Positions 41,637 to 50,290 of a stretch of DNA of 52,913 bases are shown piece after piece. The notes beneath the pieces were generated by a model. The model saw only the letters and a program-made list of their open reading frames with translations, was not told the origin of the DNA and searched no databases. The first letter of the stretch is position 1, and each line of letters opens with the position of its first letter. The translations under genes were made by a program, and so were the position numbers. Source of the DNA: CAG-492 sp035388585 (lineage in GTDB: Bacteria; Bacillota; Clostridia; TANB77; CAG-508); the NCBI GenBank assembly GCA_035388585.1, contig DAOOQE010000007.1:1-52913 (forward strand), given 5' to 3'.

Positions 41637-41867
41637 ATGAAAGAAGTTTTAGAACTTATAATTAAAAGTCTTGTTGATGATTCAGAAGCTGTATCAATAG
41701 AAGAAATAATTACTGAAAAAAACATTAATTTGAAAGTAAGAGTTGCAAATGGAGATATGGGAAAAGTAATAGGTAAACAAGGGAAAATTGCAAAATCAAT
41801 TAGAACTTTAGCGAAGTCATTATCAGCTAAAGATGGAAAAAGAGTTAATATTGAATTCATAGATTAG
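41637..41867 (+). CDS. khpA: KH-domain RNA-binding protein KhpA
   Basis: A 76-residue single KH domain with the GxxG loop in VIGKQGKIAKSIR. In Firmicutes KhpA pairs with KhpB/Jag and affects cell elongation and RNA stability. It keeps the usual place between rpsP and rimM. GAGGT precedes the ATG; rimM starts 10 bp after its stop. Confidence 0.94.
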   Translation: MKEVLELIIKSLVDDSEAVSIEEIITEKNINLKVRVANGDMGKVIGKQGKIAKSIRTLAKSLSAKDGKRVNIEFID

Positions 41868-41877
41868 AGGTTAAAGT

Positions 41878-42387
41878 ATGCAAGAATATTTTGAAATAGG
41901 TCAAATTGTAAATACATTTGGAGTAAAAGGATTATTAAAAGTTAATCCGTTTACAGATGACATAACAAGATTTGAAAAATTAAAAAAAGTTTATGTCGTA
42001 AAAAATAATAATATGACTGAAATAGAAATAGAAGAGGTTAAATATCATAAAAATATGGTTTTACTTAAAGTAAAAGGTATTGATGATATGACAAATGCTG
42101 AAAAGCTAAAAGGATTGTTCCTTAAAATTCATAGAAAAGATGCAATAGAACTTCCAGAAGACACATATTTTATAGTAGATGTTTTAGGTTCAGATGTTAT
42201 AACTGATGACGGTATACATTTGGGGAAGGTAGAGGATATTTACTCAACCGGAAGTAAAGATATTTATGTTGTGAAGGATGAATTAGGAAAACAAATACTA
42301 TTACCTTCTATAAAAGAAGTAATATTAGATATTGATGTTAAAAAGCAGTTAGTAACTGTTCACTTAATAAAAGGTTTAGTAGATTAA
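41878..42387 (+). CDS. rimM: 16S rRNA processing protein RimM
   Basis: Ribosome maturation factor that binds S19 and helps fold the 3' domain of 16S rRNA. The 169 residues show an N-terminal domain (QIVNTFGVKGLLKVNPFTD) and a C-terminal PRC-barrel (DVLGSDVITDDGIHLGKVED and LLPSIKEVI). Normal length and operon place. GAGGT precedes the ATG. Confidence 0.95.
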   Translation: MQEYFEIGQIVNTFGVKGLLKVNPFTDDITRFEKLKKVYVVKNNNMTEIEIEEVKYHKNMVLLKVKGIDDMTNAEKLKGLFLKIHRKDAIELPEDTYFIVDVLGSDVITDDGIHLGKVEDIYSTGSKDIYVVKDELGKQILLPSIKEVILDIDVKKQLVTVHLIKGLVD

Positions 42388-42400
42388 ATAGGAGAATAAA

Positions 42401-43123
42401 ATGAAATTTGATGTTTTAACTCTTTTTCCAGAAATGTTTAGTTGTTTAAAACAAAGTATTTTGGGAAAAGCAATTGAAAAAGAAATAATAGATATTAATT
42501 TAATAAATATTAGAGACTTTTCAAAGGATAAACATAAAAAAGTTGATGATACTCCATATGGTGGAGGAGCTGGAATGGTTATCAGACCAGATGTTGTATA
42601 TGATGCATATTTATCAGTAAAAGATATAAACGCAAAAGTTATATATATGTCTCCACAAGGTAAAACACTAAATCAAAAAAAAGTGGAAAGTTTAAGTAAG
42701 GAAAAACATTTAATTATTTTATGTGGACATTATGAAGGCATAGATCAAAGAGTAATTGATGAAATTGTAGATGAAGAAATTTCAATTGGAGATTACGTGT
42801 TAACAGGTGGAGAAATTCCGGCAATGGTTTTAATAGATTCAATAAGTAGATATGTTGATGGAGTTATTAGTACTGAATCAATATCTGAAGAATCTTTTTC
42901 AAATAATATGTTAGAATATCCGCAATATACACGTCCTGAGGAATTTAAAAATCATAAGGTTCCGGAAGTGCTTTTATCTGGACATCATGAAAATATACGT
43001 AAATGGAGAAAATGTAAATCTTTAGAAAACACATATAACAAAAGACCAGAACTTTTAGATAAAACAAAATTATCTGAAGAAGAAAATAAATTTATAGAAA
43101 AATTAAAAAAAAGTAATAATTAA
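42401..43123 (+). CDS. trmD: tRNA (guanine37-N1)-methyltransferase
   Basis: A SAM-dependent SPOUT enzyme that makes m1G37 in tRNAs and prevents frameshifting. The 240 residues begin MKFDVLTLFPEMF and contain the knot motifs CGHYEGIDQRVID (about 107-119) and SIGDYVLTGGEIPAM (about 128-142), then RKWRKCKSL near the C-terminus. TAGGAG precedes the ATG, 13 bp after rimM. Confidence 0.97.
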   Translation: MKFDVLTLFPEMFSCLKQSILGKAIEKEIIDINLINIRDFSKDKHKKVDDTPYGGGAGMVIRPDVVYDAYLSVKDINAKVIYMSPQGKTLNQKKVESLSKEKHLIILCGHYEGIDQRVIDEIVDEEISIGDYVLTGGEIPAMVLIDSISRYVDGVISTESISEESFSNNMLEYPQYTRPEEFKNHKVPEVLLSGHHENIRKWRKCKSLENTYNKRPELLDKTKLSEEENKFIEKLKKSNN

Positions 43124-43129
43124 TTATTG

Positions 43130-43213
43130 GAAAATTAAAATAATTAATTACTTAAAAAGGAGAAGGATACCTTTATTAAAAGTCCTAATAAAATTAAAGA
43201 AGGAGGAATATCG
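43130..43213 (+). promoter_or_regulatory. Possible L19 leader before rplS
   Basis: The 90-nt spacer contains AAAGG...CCTTT and an overlapping GGA...TCC pairing option upstream of a strong GAAGGAGG. L19 leaders are known upstream of rplS in Firmicutes, so autoregulation is possible. The match is weak and was not folded by computation. Confidence 0.3.
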
Positions 43214-43678
43214 ATGGATATCATAAAATCAATTGAACATGAACAATTAAAAAACAAGATACCAGCACTTAAAGTGGGAGATACTATAAAAGTTCACCAA
43301 AAAATTAAGGAAGGTAATAGAGAAAGAATCCAAGTATTCGAAGGAATTATAATTAAAAAACAAGGTGGAGGAGTAAATGCTTCTTTCACAGTTAGAAAAG
43401 TAGCATATGGTGTTGGAGTTGAAAAAACATTTTTAGTTAATTCACCAATGGTAGAAAAAGTAGAAGTAACTAGAGTAGGTAAAGCTAGACGTGCTAGATT
43501 ATTCTATTTAAGAGACAGATTAGGAAAATCTGCTAAAACAAGAGAAGATATAGGAGCAAGAATCGAAAACAAAGAAATAATCTTAAAAGAAGATTTAGTA
43601 GAAGAAATTATTGCACCAGTAGAAGAATTAGTTGAAGAAGTTAAATCAGAAGAAGTAACAGAAACAACAGCAGAATAA
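43214..43678 (+). CDS. rplS: 50S ribosomal protein L19 with acidic C-terminal extension
   Basis: Ribosomal protein at the 30S-50S interface. The core (about 1-118) shows VGDTIKVHQKIKEGNRERIQ, FEGIIIKKQGGG and KARRARLFYLRDR. The family is usually about 115 residues. Here 154 residues are reached by a Glu/Val-rich tail (EEIIAPVEELVEEVKSEEV, ending TETTAE) after residue ~125. The last codons are partly duplicated after the stop (26-bp unit). GAAGGAGG precedes the ATG. Confidence 0.96.
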   Translation: MDIIKSIEHEQLKNKIPALKVGDTIKVHQKIKEGNRERIQVFEGIIIKKQGGGVNASFTVRKVAYGVGVEKTFLVNSPMVEKVEVTRVGKARRARLFYLRDRLGKSAKTREDIGARIENKEIILKEDLVEEIIAPVEELVEEVKSEEVTETTAE

Positions 43679-43706
43679 TTCAAACTGAAATAATAGTAGA
43701 ATAATA
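43656..43706 (+). repeat. 26-bp duplication of the rplS 3' end
   Basis: Unit 1 (43656-43680) holds the last codons and stop (GAAACAACAGCAGAATAAT). Unit 2 (43682-43706) reads GAAATAATAGTAGAATAAT in the same register. Shorter and more diverged than the ffh and lepA cases. Confidence 0.65.
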
Positions 43707-43708
43707 TA

Positions 43709-43745
43709 AAAAGTTGACTAAATAATATTTAGCCAACTTTTTTTA
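43709..43745. terminator. Terminator between rplS and the Lon-family gene
   Basis: AAAAGTTGACTAAATA and TATTTAGCCAACTTTT pair with one mismatch, followed by TTTTTT on the plus strand. On the minus strand it comes directly after the protease stop with its own T-run, so it should work in both directions. Confidence 0.88.
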
Positions 43746-43751
43746 TATTTT

Positions 43752-46148
43752 TTATTTAGAAATTTCTGCATATTTTTTTAGCTTTTGGTAAACTAAATAA
43801 TTAATACTACCATTTGGGAATCTTCCTCTTCTATCAGGTTTTCCTGCTTCAATACCGGTTAATAATTTAATTCCTTCATCTATTGTAGAAACAGCATATA
43901 CATGAAATAAATTATTTCTTACGGCCTCTAAAACTTCATCGGAAAGATTAAGGTTTTTCTTATTTAAGCCAGGAATTATAACTCCATGATTTCCGTCTAA
44001 ACCACGCATTTTACAAATTTGGTAATATCCTTCTATTTTTTCATTAACACCACCAATTGGCTGTATCTCACCTTTTTGATTTACAGATCCGGTAACAGCA
44101 AGTCCTTGGTTAATAGGAATATTAGATAAACTAGATAAAATTGCGTATAATTCAGTGCTAGAGGCACTATCTCCGTCCACTCCATTATATAGCTGCTCAA
44201 AACATACACTAGCTGTAAGAGATAATGGAATATCTTGTGCAAAAACTTCACCTAAATATCCACTTAAGATTAGAACTCCTTTTGAGTGTGAAGAACCGGA
44301 AAGAGCTACTTCTCTCTCAATATTAATAACACCATTTTTTCCAGTATAAGTATTAGCAGTAATTCTTACAGGTTTACCAAATGAATAATCACCAATAGTA
44401 AGAACAGTAAGTCCATTAATTTGTCCCACTTTTTTTCCTGAGGTATCTATTAATAAGGTATTTTCTTTAATCATTTCAGCAAATTTAGAATCATATTTTT
44501 TTATGCGTTCCACGCGTTCTCTTAAAGCCATTGTAACATAATTAGAAGTAACAACTTTTTGTTTATCAATTTTTGCCCAGGTTGATGATTCACCAACAAT
44601 TTGAGCTAAGTCATTAAATCTTGTAGATAATTTATCTTGGTTATCTGCTAATCTAGAAGAGTATTCAATAACTTTTGCAACAGCTGTATTATCAAGAGGT
44701 AAAAGATTTTCTTGTTTACAAAAACCGTGAATAAATTGAGCAATTTTATTCATATTATCTAAAGTATTCTCAGAAGTATCCTCAAATTCAACTTTGATTT
44801 TAAATAGTTTTCTAAAATCATTATCAAGTGCTAGCAAGGCTTGGTAAATATTTTCATTGCCAACTAAAATTACTTTTAAATCTAAAGGTATAGGCTCAGG
44901 CTTTAATGAAACCATTACCATTGCAGAACGCTGATCTGAAGTGTTTTCAATTAATAATTCCTTCATTCTTAAAGCTTTTTTTAAAGCATCATAACAAATT
45001 CCATTTGCAACCAAATCACTTGCCTGAAAAATAATATATCCTCCATTAGCCTGATGTAGCAGACCAGGTTTTAACATTGTATAATCAGTTTTTAGAGAGC
45101 CATAATAATTTTCATATTCTAGTTTACCAAATATTGTGTGATAAGAATAATTTGAATCCATTATAACAGGTGAACCAATTTGTTCACTATTATCCACAAA
45201 TAAGTTAACTCTATAGTTTAGCCATGGTTTAGACAATTCTTGTCTTGGATTATTTGATTGATTTTTAGAATTTGCTTCATCAACCAAAAAACAATCAACA
45301 TTTTTTAATATATCTTTTTTTACATTATCTAAAAACTTATTTATTTTTTTGTTTCTTTTATATTTAGATTTTATATAATTGATGTGAGCATCAACTGTTA
45401 ATAAAGCAATATTTGATTGCCATTGTTCAATTCTTATTTCAGATTCTTTTTCAATAGTCTTTATTTGTGAAATTACCTGAATAATCTGTTCTTGAACAAT
45501 AGAAGATTTTTCTTCAAATTCTTTTTTTATTTTTTCATCAAGTTTTTCAAAGTCTTCCTGTTCTATAGCTTTTCCGTCAAGTACAGGCATCATATAAATT
45601 CCGTTTTTCGCAGATTTTACTTGGAAACCGTATTGTTCAGATTGTTTATTAAGTTGGTCCATAAGAGAAGAACGCTTTTCTTCAAATTCCTGTTTGATCA
45701 TAGTTCTTTCTTTTTCAAAATCATCATTATTAAAAGTGTTTTTTATATCAACTTTAATATCTTTAATAAATGAATCCATAGTATCTCTAAAATCTTTACC
45801 TTGGCCTGCCATTAATGAAACCGCAATAGGTTCATTAGGATTATCAAAATTATATATATAACACCAATCACATGGAGTTTTTCTTTTAGGAGCTATCTTA
45901 TTTAAATAGTTTTTTGTATATTGAGTTTTCCCAACCCCGTCAGGACCTTCTAGATATAGGTTATACCCTTTAATATCAACACTTAATCCGAATTTTAGAG
46001 CCTTAATACCACGGTCTTGTCCGATTCCAGAACGTATTGGCTCTAAATCATCTGTAGTTTTGAATTTAAATAATTCTGGATTGCAAATAACTTTTAAATC
46101 ATTATATAATAATTCATTAGAACAAGTTAGTTGTTTTAATTTTTTCAT
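43752..46148 (-). CDS. Lon-family ATP-dependent protease (LonB/YcbZ-like)
   Basis: A 798-residue AAA+ protease of the Lon-like group with an AAA domain split by a long helical insert, unlike classical LonA. The ATP loop GPDGVGKT is at residues 68-75 and a coiled-coil insert is at about 130-260. The sensor/arginine part follows (ILVGNENIYQALL, SSRLADNQDKLSTRFNDL). The C-terminal Ser-Lys protease domain has the catalytic Ser in GVDGDSASSTELY (about 659) and Lys in GGVNEKIEGYY (about 702). It probably degrades unfolded or regulatory proteins in the cytosol. Last gene of the minus-strand tsaE-tsaB-rimI group, with AGGAGG before the ATG. Confidence 0.9.
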   Translation of the reverse strand: MKKLKQLTCSNELLYNDLKVICNPELFKFKTTDDLEPIRSGIGQDRGIKALKFGLSVDIKGYNLYLEGPDGVGKTQYTKNYLNKIAPKRKTPCDWCYIYNFDNPNEPIAVSLMAGQGKDFRDTMDSFIKDIKVDIKNTFNNDDFEKERTMIKQEFEEKRSSLMDQLNKQSEQYGFQVKSAKNGIYMMPVLDGKAIEQEDFEKLDEKIKKEFEEKSSIVQEQIIQVISQIKTIEKESEIRIEQWQSNIALLTVDAHINYIKSKYKRNKKINKFLDNVKKDILKNVDCFLVDEANSKNQSNNPRQELSKPWLNYRVNLFVDNSEQIGSPVIMDSNYSYHTIFGKLEYENYYGSLKTDYTMLKPGLLHQANGGYIIFQASDLVANGICYDALKKALRMKELLIENTSDQRSAMVMVSLKPEPIPLDLKVILVGNENIYQALLALDNDFRKLFKIKVEFEDTSENTLDNMNKIAQFIHGFCKQENLLPLDNTAVAKVIEYSSRLADNQDKLSTRFNDLAQIVGESSTWAKIDKQKVVTSNYVTMALRERVERIKKYDSKFAEMIKENTLLIDTSGKKVGQINGLTVLTIGDYSFGKPVRITANTYTGKNGVINIEREVALSGSSHSKGVLILSGYLGEVFAQDIPLSLTASVCFEQLYNGVDGDSASSTELYAILSSLSNIPINQGLAVTGSVNQKGEIQPIGGVNEKIEGYYQICKMRGLDGNHGVIIPGLNKKNLNLSDEVLEAVRNNLFHVYAVSTIDEGIKLLTGIEAGKPDRRGRFPNGSINYLVYQKLKKYAEISK

Positions 46149-46199
46149 TAGTTTATTTCCTCCTTATTATTAAGCCTTGTGGCATAATATCTTTAGTAT

Positions 46200-46655
46200 T
46201 TATATTTTTTGCAAATTTGATGTCATTAAAACTGCATTATCTTTATTATTATAATATTTATGTCTTAAACCAACTTGTTTAAAACCAAACTTTTCGTATA
46301 AATTGATAGCAGCATCATTATTTTCATTAACTTCTAAATTTATAAATTTCAATTTATATTTTTTTGCTATTGTAAATAATTCTGAAAGCATAGAAGAGGC
46401 TATTCCTAGATTACGGCTATCAGTTTTAGTTACAATATTCATAATGTTAGCTTCATCCAAAATTATTTGCATACCAGCAAAACCTATTATTTTTGCGTTT
46501 TGTTTAGCAACAACATATTTTGAAAGTACATTTGATAATTCAAGTTTAAAAACATTGTAACTCCAAAGATCATCAAAATTTTGAGATAATGTATCTTTTA
46601 TTTCTTCTAAATCTTTTAAACTCATTTCTGAAATTTCTATTTGTAAATCGTTCAT
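46200..46655 (-). CDS. rimI: Ribosomal-protein-alanine N-acetyltransferase
   Basis: A 151-residue GNAT acetyltransferase. It shows RNLGIASSMLSELFTIA (acetyl-CoA motif, about 81-97), LEVNENNDAAINLYEKFGF and the RimI-like ending KYYNNKDNAVLMT. The place next to tsaB is the common one for rimI in Firmicutes. The substrate (S18 alanine in E. coli) is assumed from the family. AAAGGAG precedes the ATG. Confidence 0.9.
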   Translation of the reverse strand: MNDLQIEISEMSLKDLEEIKDTLSQNFDDLWSYNVFKLELSNVLSKYVVAKQNAKIIGFAGMQIILDEANIMNIVTKTDSRNLGIASSMLSELFTIAKKYKLKFINLEVNENNDAAINLYEKFGFKQVGLRHKYYNNKDNAVLMTSNLQKI

Positions 46656-46724
46656 TGTAATAACTCCTTTTGTTAATATATTACTGTAATAATATCTTTT
46701 GTAAATCTTTTTTATTATGAATCA

Positions 46725-47423
46725 CTATTTTTCACCATTTAAAGCTCTTTCAGCCTGTGATTTTTTTAAATAAATTGGGGAAATACTGTTTGAATTTCCA
46801 GATAATCCTGTAAGATGCTTGTCAAACCCAATTTTTCCTAAACTGAAACTATTTTGCATATTTTCTTTTTCAGCAGAAAATATTATGTTGTTAAACTTAG
46901 AATGGATTATTTCTTTATGAATAACAGAACCATCTCCGACAAAGATAAGTGTTTTATTAGAGAATTGTTCTAACTTTTTAAGAATATTTTCAATATTATC
47001 TGCGGAATAATCCAGTACTAAATTATATTTTCCATTTTTATCATGTTCATGTAAAGAAAAATATACATTATCATTTTTTGCATCAATCAAACTAACAATT
47101 AGACCAGTATTATTAATATTATATGCTAGGCTTTCTAAAGAGGTTATTCCTATAATAGGAATATTTGTTGCGTCCGCAAATGCCTTAACAGTTGAAACAC
47201 CGATTCGTATTCCTGTAAAAGAGCCAGGGCCTATGCAACAAGAAATAAGATTAATTTCATTTAAAGATATATTAGACTCTGAAAGTGTTAAATCTATTAA
47301 TGGTAATAGTTTTTGAGAATGTGTTTTTTCATCATTACTATTTTTTTCAATTATAAGGTTTTTATCTTCTAAAATTGCTACTGAACAATTTGCTGAAGAT
47401 GTATCTATTGCTAAAATTTTCAT
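46725..47423 (-). CDS. tsaB: t6A37 biosynthesis protein TsaB
   Basis: A 232-residue ASKHA-fold protein that joins TsaD and TsaE in making threonylcarbamoyl-adenosine on ANN-decoding tRNAs. It begins MKILAIDTSSANCSVAI and has GPGSFTGIRIGVSTVKAFAD (about 67-86), the family signature. It starts 3 bp after the tsaE stop, so the two are coupled. The partner tsaD is not in the window. Confidence 0.95.
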   Translation of the reverse strand: MKILAIDTSSANCSVAILEDKNLIIEKNSNDEKTHSQKLLPLIDLTLSESNISLNEINLISCCIGPGSFTGIRIGVSTVKAFADATNIPIIGITSLESLAYNINNTGLIVSLIDAKNDNVYFSLHEHDKNGKYNLVLDYSADNIENILKKLEQFSNKTLIFVGDGSVIHKEIIHSKFNNIIFSAEKENMQNSFSLGKIGFDKHLTGLSGNSNSISPIYLKKSQAERALNGEK

Positions 47424-47426
47424 TTT

Positions 47427-47885
47427 TTAATCCTTTCTGTAAAATAATTCATTGTATTTATAACCTATAGTAGTAATATTAAGTATTCTGTAATCCGGAT
47501 TTTTTAAATCTTTAGAAAAACTAATTTTTATATAGTTTGGTGGTAAAATATCTTCTATAATCTCTCCCCATTCAATAATACAAATTCCTTTTTCAAAATA
47601 TTCTTCACCACCAATTTCGTAAAATTCATCTGAATCGGTTAATCTGTATACATCAAAATGATAAATATTTTGTATTGGAGAAATATATTCATTTACTATT
47701 GTAAATGTGGGACTAGATATTTCACTTTCTAAATTAAAATATTTTAGAATTCCTTGAGTAAATTTTGTTTTTCCTGAACCAAGTTCGCCACTTAAAATAA
47801 TTATATCTCCTGTATTTAATTTTGAAGCAAGTTTATAAGCGAAATCTATAGTATCTTGCTCGTTTTTTGAAACAAATTTATCCAT
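47427..47885 (-). CDS. tsaE: t6A37 biosynthesis ATPase TsaE
   Basis: A 152-residue P-loop ATPase needed for cycling of the TsaBDE complex. Walker A is GELGSGKTKF (about 34-43), then SSPTFTIVNEY and HFDVYRL, and IIEWGE near 104, all typical. AAGGAG precedes the ATG on the minus strand. First gene of the tsaE-tsaB-rimI-protease group. Confidence 0.95.
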   Translation of the reverse strand: MDKFVSKNEQDTIDFAYKLASKLNTGDIIILSGELGSGKTKFTQGILKYFNLESEISSPTFTIVNEYISPIQNIYHFDVYRLTDSDEFYEIGGEEYFEKGICIIEWGEIIEDILPPNYIKISFSKDLKNPDYRILNITTIGYKYNELFYRKD

Positions 47886-47934
47886 ATTCTTCTCCTTTTT
47901 TTATTATTTATATCTTATAATAATAAGTAAAAAA

Positions 47935-48107
47935 AGTAAATAATATTTAAGAATAAAAGTAAAGAATATTTAAAAAGGTAAATCATATTTAAGAATAAAA
48001 GTAAATAATATTTAAAAAGGTAAGTAGTATTTAAGAATAAAAGTAAATAGTATATAAGAATAAAAGTAATGAAAATTTAAAAAAGGTAAATATCATTTAA
48101 TAAATAG
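47935..48107 (+). repeat. AT-rich tandem array upstream of lepA
   Basis: About eight units of 20-23 bp built on AGTAAATAATATTTAAGAATAA, with two alternating variants that give a longer period of about 42 bp. It fills half of the 376-bp divergent spacer between tsaE and lepA. No spacers and no gene; not a CRISPR array. The remainder (48108-48206) is plain AT-rich DNA. Confidence 0.8.
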
Positions 48108-48206
48108 AGAGGATTAAATAAAAAAATTAAGAATCAGGATATATAAAATAGTTGAAATCTCTAAATCTCTAAAGAATGTAAACATAAAATAATAAATATA
48201 TATGTA

Positions 48207-48235
48207 TTGCTAAAAAAGATAAAATATGATAAAAT
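48207..48235 (+). promoter_or_regulatory. Promoter of lepA
   Basis: TTGCTA (48207-48212), a 17-bp spacer and TAAAAT (48230-48235); a start near 48242 leaves a leader of about 20 nt with AGGAGG. Confidence 0.7.
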
Positions 48236-48261
48236 TCATTAGAAATATTTAGGAGGAATAG

Positions 48262-50070
48262 ATGAAGGATAGAAAGAAATTTATAAGAAATTTTAGTATA
48301 ATTGCACATATAGATCATGGTAAATCAACATTAGCTGATAGATTAATAGAAATGACAGGCGTATTATCAAAAAGACAAATGGAGAGTCAAGTTTTAGATA
48401 ATATGGATATTGAAAGAGAACGAGGAATTACTATAAAATCTCAAGCGGTAAGAATGTTGTACAAAGCTAAAAATGGAAATGATTATGAGTTTAATTTAAT
48501 AGATACTCCTGGACATGTAGATTTTAATTATGAAGTTTCAAGAAGCTTAGCAGCATGTGATGGGGCAATTTTAGTTGTTGATAGTAGTCAAGGTGTAGAA
48601 GCACAGACTCTTGCAAATGTTTATTTAGCATTAGATAATAATTTGGAAATATTGCCTGTAATCAATAAGATAGATTTACCAAATGCAAGACCAGAAGAAG
48701 TAAAAAACGAAATTGAAGATATTATAGGAATACCGGCACAAAATGCACCATGCATATCAGCTAAATCTGGTTTAAATGTTGAAGAAGTATTAGAGAGAAT
48801 AGTGACTGATATACCCGCACCAAAAGGTGATGAAAATTCAAATTTAAAATGTTTGATTTTCGATTCATTATACGATAATTATAAAGGCGCAATCGCGTAT
48901 GTTAGAATAATAGATGGTGGTGTAAAGCCTGGAGATGAGATTTTGTTAATGGCATCAAAAAAATCATTTACAGTTATGGAAGTAGGATATTTTGAACCAG
49001 GTCAATATGTACCAGCAGCAAAATTAGAAGCAGGAGATGTTGGATATATAGCTGCAAGTATAAAAACATTGTCAGATATTAGAGTTGGAGATACAATAAC
49101 ACTAAAAAGCAATCCTACTAATGAAGCTCTTTCAGGGTACAAAAAAGTAAATCCTATGGTATATTGTGGATTATATCCTGTTGATGGAAGCGATTATGAG
49201 AATTTAAAAGTAGCGTTAGAAAAATTAAAATTGAATGATGCCGCATTAGAATACGAACAAGAAACATCAGCAGCATTAGGATTTGGATTTAGATGCGGAT
49301 TTTTAGGATTATTGCATTTAGAAATAATAGAAGAGAGATTAGATAGAGAATTTGATTTAAGTTTAATAACAACTTCACCTTCAGTAATTTATAAAGTATA
49401 TAAACATTTAGGAGAGGTTATTGAATTATATAACCCATCAGATTTGCCAGCACCAAATGATATTTCATATATGGAAGAACCGTTTGTGCAAGCTGAAATA
49501 ATGACTCCTAAGGAATATGTTGGAAATATAATGGAAATATGCCAAAATAGAAGAGGCATATATTTGGATATGAAATATTTAGACGAAAATAGAGTTACAT
49601 TAATATATGAATTACCATTAAATGAAATAATATATGATTTTTTTGATAGTTTGAAATCTAAAACAAAAGGATATGCTTCATTTGATTATGAATTTAAAGA
49701 ATATAGGAGATCTGAATTAGTAAAATTAGATATTTGGGTAAATGGAGAAAGTGTAGATGCTTTATCATTTATTGTTCACAGAGATAGTAGCTATGAACGT
49801 GGCAAAAAAATGGTTGAAAAGTTAAAAAATGTTATACCAAGGCAATTATTTAGTATTCCAATTCAAGCAGTTATAGGTGGAAAAATAATAGCAAGAGAAA
49901 CTATATCAGCAATGAGAAAAGATGTACTTGCAAAATGCTATGGTGGAGATATTACAAGAAAGAAAAAATTATTAGAAAAACAAAAAAAAGGTAAAAAGAA
50001 AATGAGACAAATTGGAAATGTAGAAATACCGCAAGAGGCATTTTTATCAGTACTTAAATTAGATGAATAA
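48262..50070 (+). CDS. lepA: Elongation factor 4 (back-translocase GTPase)
   Basis: A ribosome-binding translational GTPase related to EF-G. The 602 residues show the G1 motif AHIDHGKSTLADRL (about 14-27), RERGITIKSQAVRM, DTPGHVDF (about 85-92), NKIDLP (about 139-144), domains II-III-V, and the LepA-specific C-terminal domain (VIGGKIIARETISAMRKDVL, CYGGDITRKKKLLEKQKKGK). Normal length. TTAGGAGG precedes the ATG. Its C-terminal 19 codons plus stop recur downstream in the same register. Confidence 0.97.
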   Translation: MKDRKKFIRNFSIIAHIDHGKSTLADRLIEMTGVLSKRQMESQVLDNMDIERERGITIKSQAVRMLYKAKNGNDYEFNLIDTPGHVDFNYEVSRSLAACDGAILVVDSSQGVEAQTLANVYLALDNNLEILPVINKIDLPNARPEEVKNEIEDIIGIPAQNAPCISAKSGLNVEEVLERIVTDIPAPKGDENSNLKCLIFDSLYDNYKGAIAYVRIIDGGVKPGDEILLMASKKSFTVMEVGYFEPGQYVPAAKLEAGDVGYIAASIKTLSDIRVGDTITLKSNPTNEALSGYKKVNPMVYCGLYPVDGSDYENLKVALEKLKLNDAALEYEQETSAALGFGFRCGFLGLLHLEIIEERLDREFDLSLITTSPSVIYKVYKHLGEVIELYNPSDLPAPNDISYMEEPFVQAEIMTPKEYVGNIMEICQNRRGIYLDMKYLDENRVTLIYELPLNEIIYDFFDSLKSKTKGYASFDYEFKEYRRSELVKLDIWVNGESVDALSFIVHRDSSYERGKKMVEKLKNVIPRQLFSIPIQAVIGGKIIARETISAMRKDVLAKCYGGDITRKKKLLEKQKKGKKKMRQIGNVEIPQEAFLSVLKLDE

Positions 50071-50217
50071 AATAGTCTGATAAAAAATTTATAAGTAAAA
50101 TAGTCTGATAGATAATTTATTACAAAAATTAATTAGAAATATAGAAATACCACAGGAGGAATTTTTATCTGTATTTAAATTAGACGAGTAAAATAGTATG
50201 ATAAAAAATTTATAAGG
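50011..50217 (+). repeat. Duplication of the lepA 3' end
   Basis: Copy 1 (50011-50096) includes the real end IGNVEIPQEAFLSVLKLDE and stop. Copy 2 (50132-50217) translates as IRNIEIPQEEFLSVFKLDE and stop, with many changes in third codon positions. A shorter nested unit, AAAATAGTCTGATAAAAAAT or close, occurs three times (50070, 50098, 50190). The 209-bp spacer to rlmB is mostly made of these copies. Confidence 0.9.
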
Positions 50218-50256
50218 GAAAATGTCTTATACTAAATAATGAAATATAAATCAATG

Positions 50257-50290
50257 AAAGGAGAGTATGGTGTATTAATTTGTTTAATAT
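50257..50290 (+). promoter_or_regulatory. rlmB leader: Shine-Dalgarno and three-codon ORF
   Basis: GAAAGGAGAGT is followed by ATG GTG TAT TAA (50267-50278). The rlmB start candidates (TTG 50280, ATG 50289) begin 1 and 10 nt after this stop and have no ribosome-binding site of their own at normal spacing. The arrangement resembles the accC leader at 19540 and also shares GGAGAGTATG. Reinitiation is the simplest reading. Confidence 0.5.

Noticed and set aside
50132..50192. Second lepA-like coding piece as a separate gene
   Set aside because: Only 19 codons with no start; it is a duplicate of the lepA end and not an independent gene.
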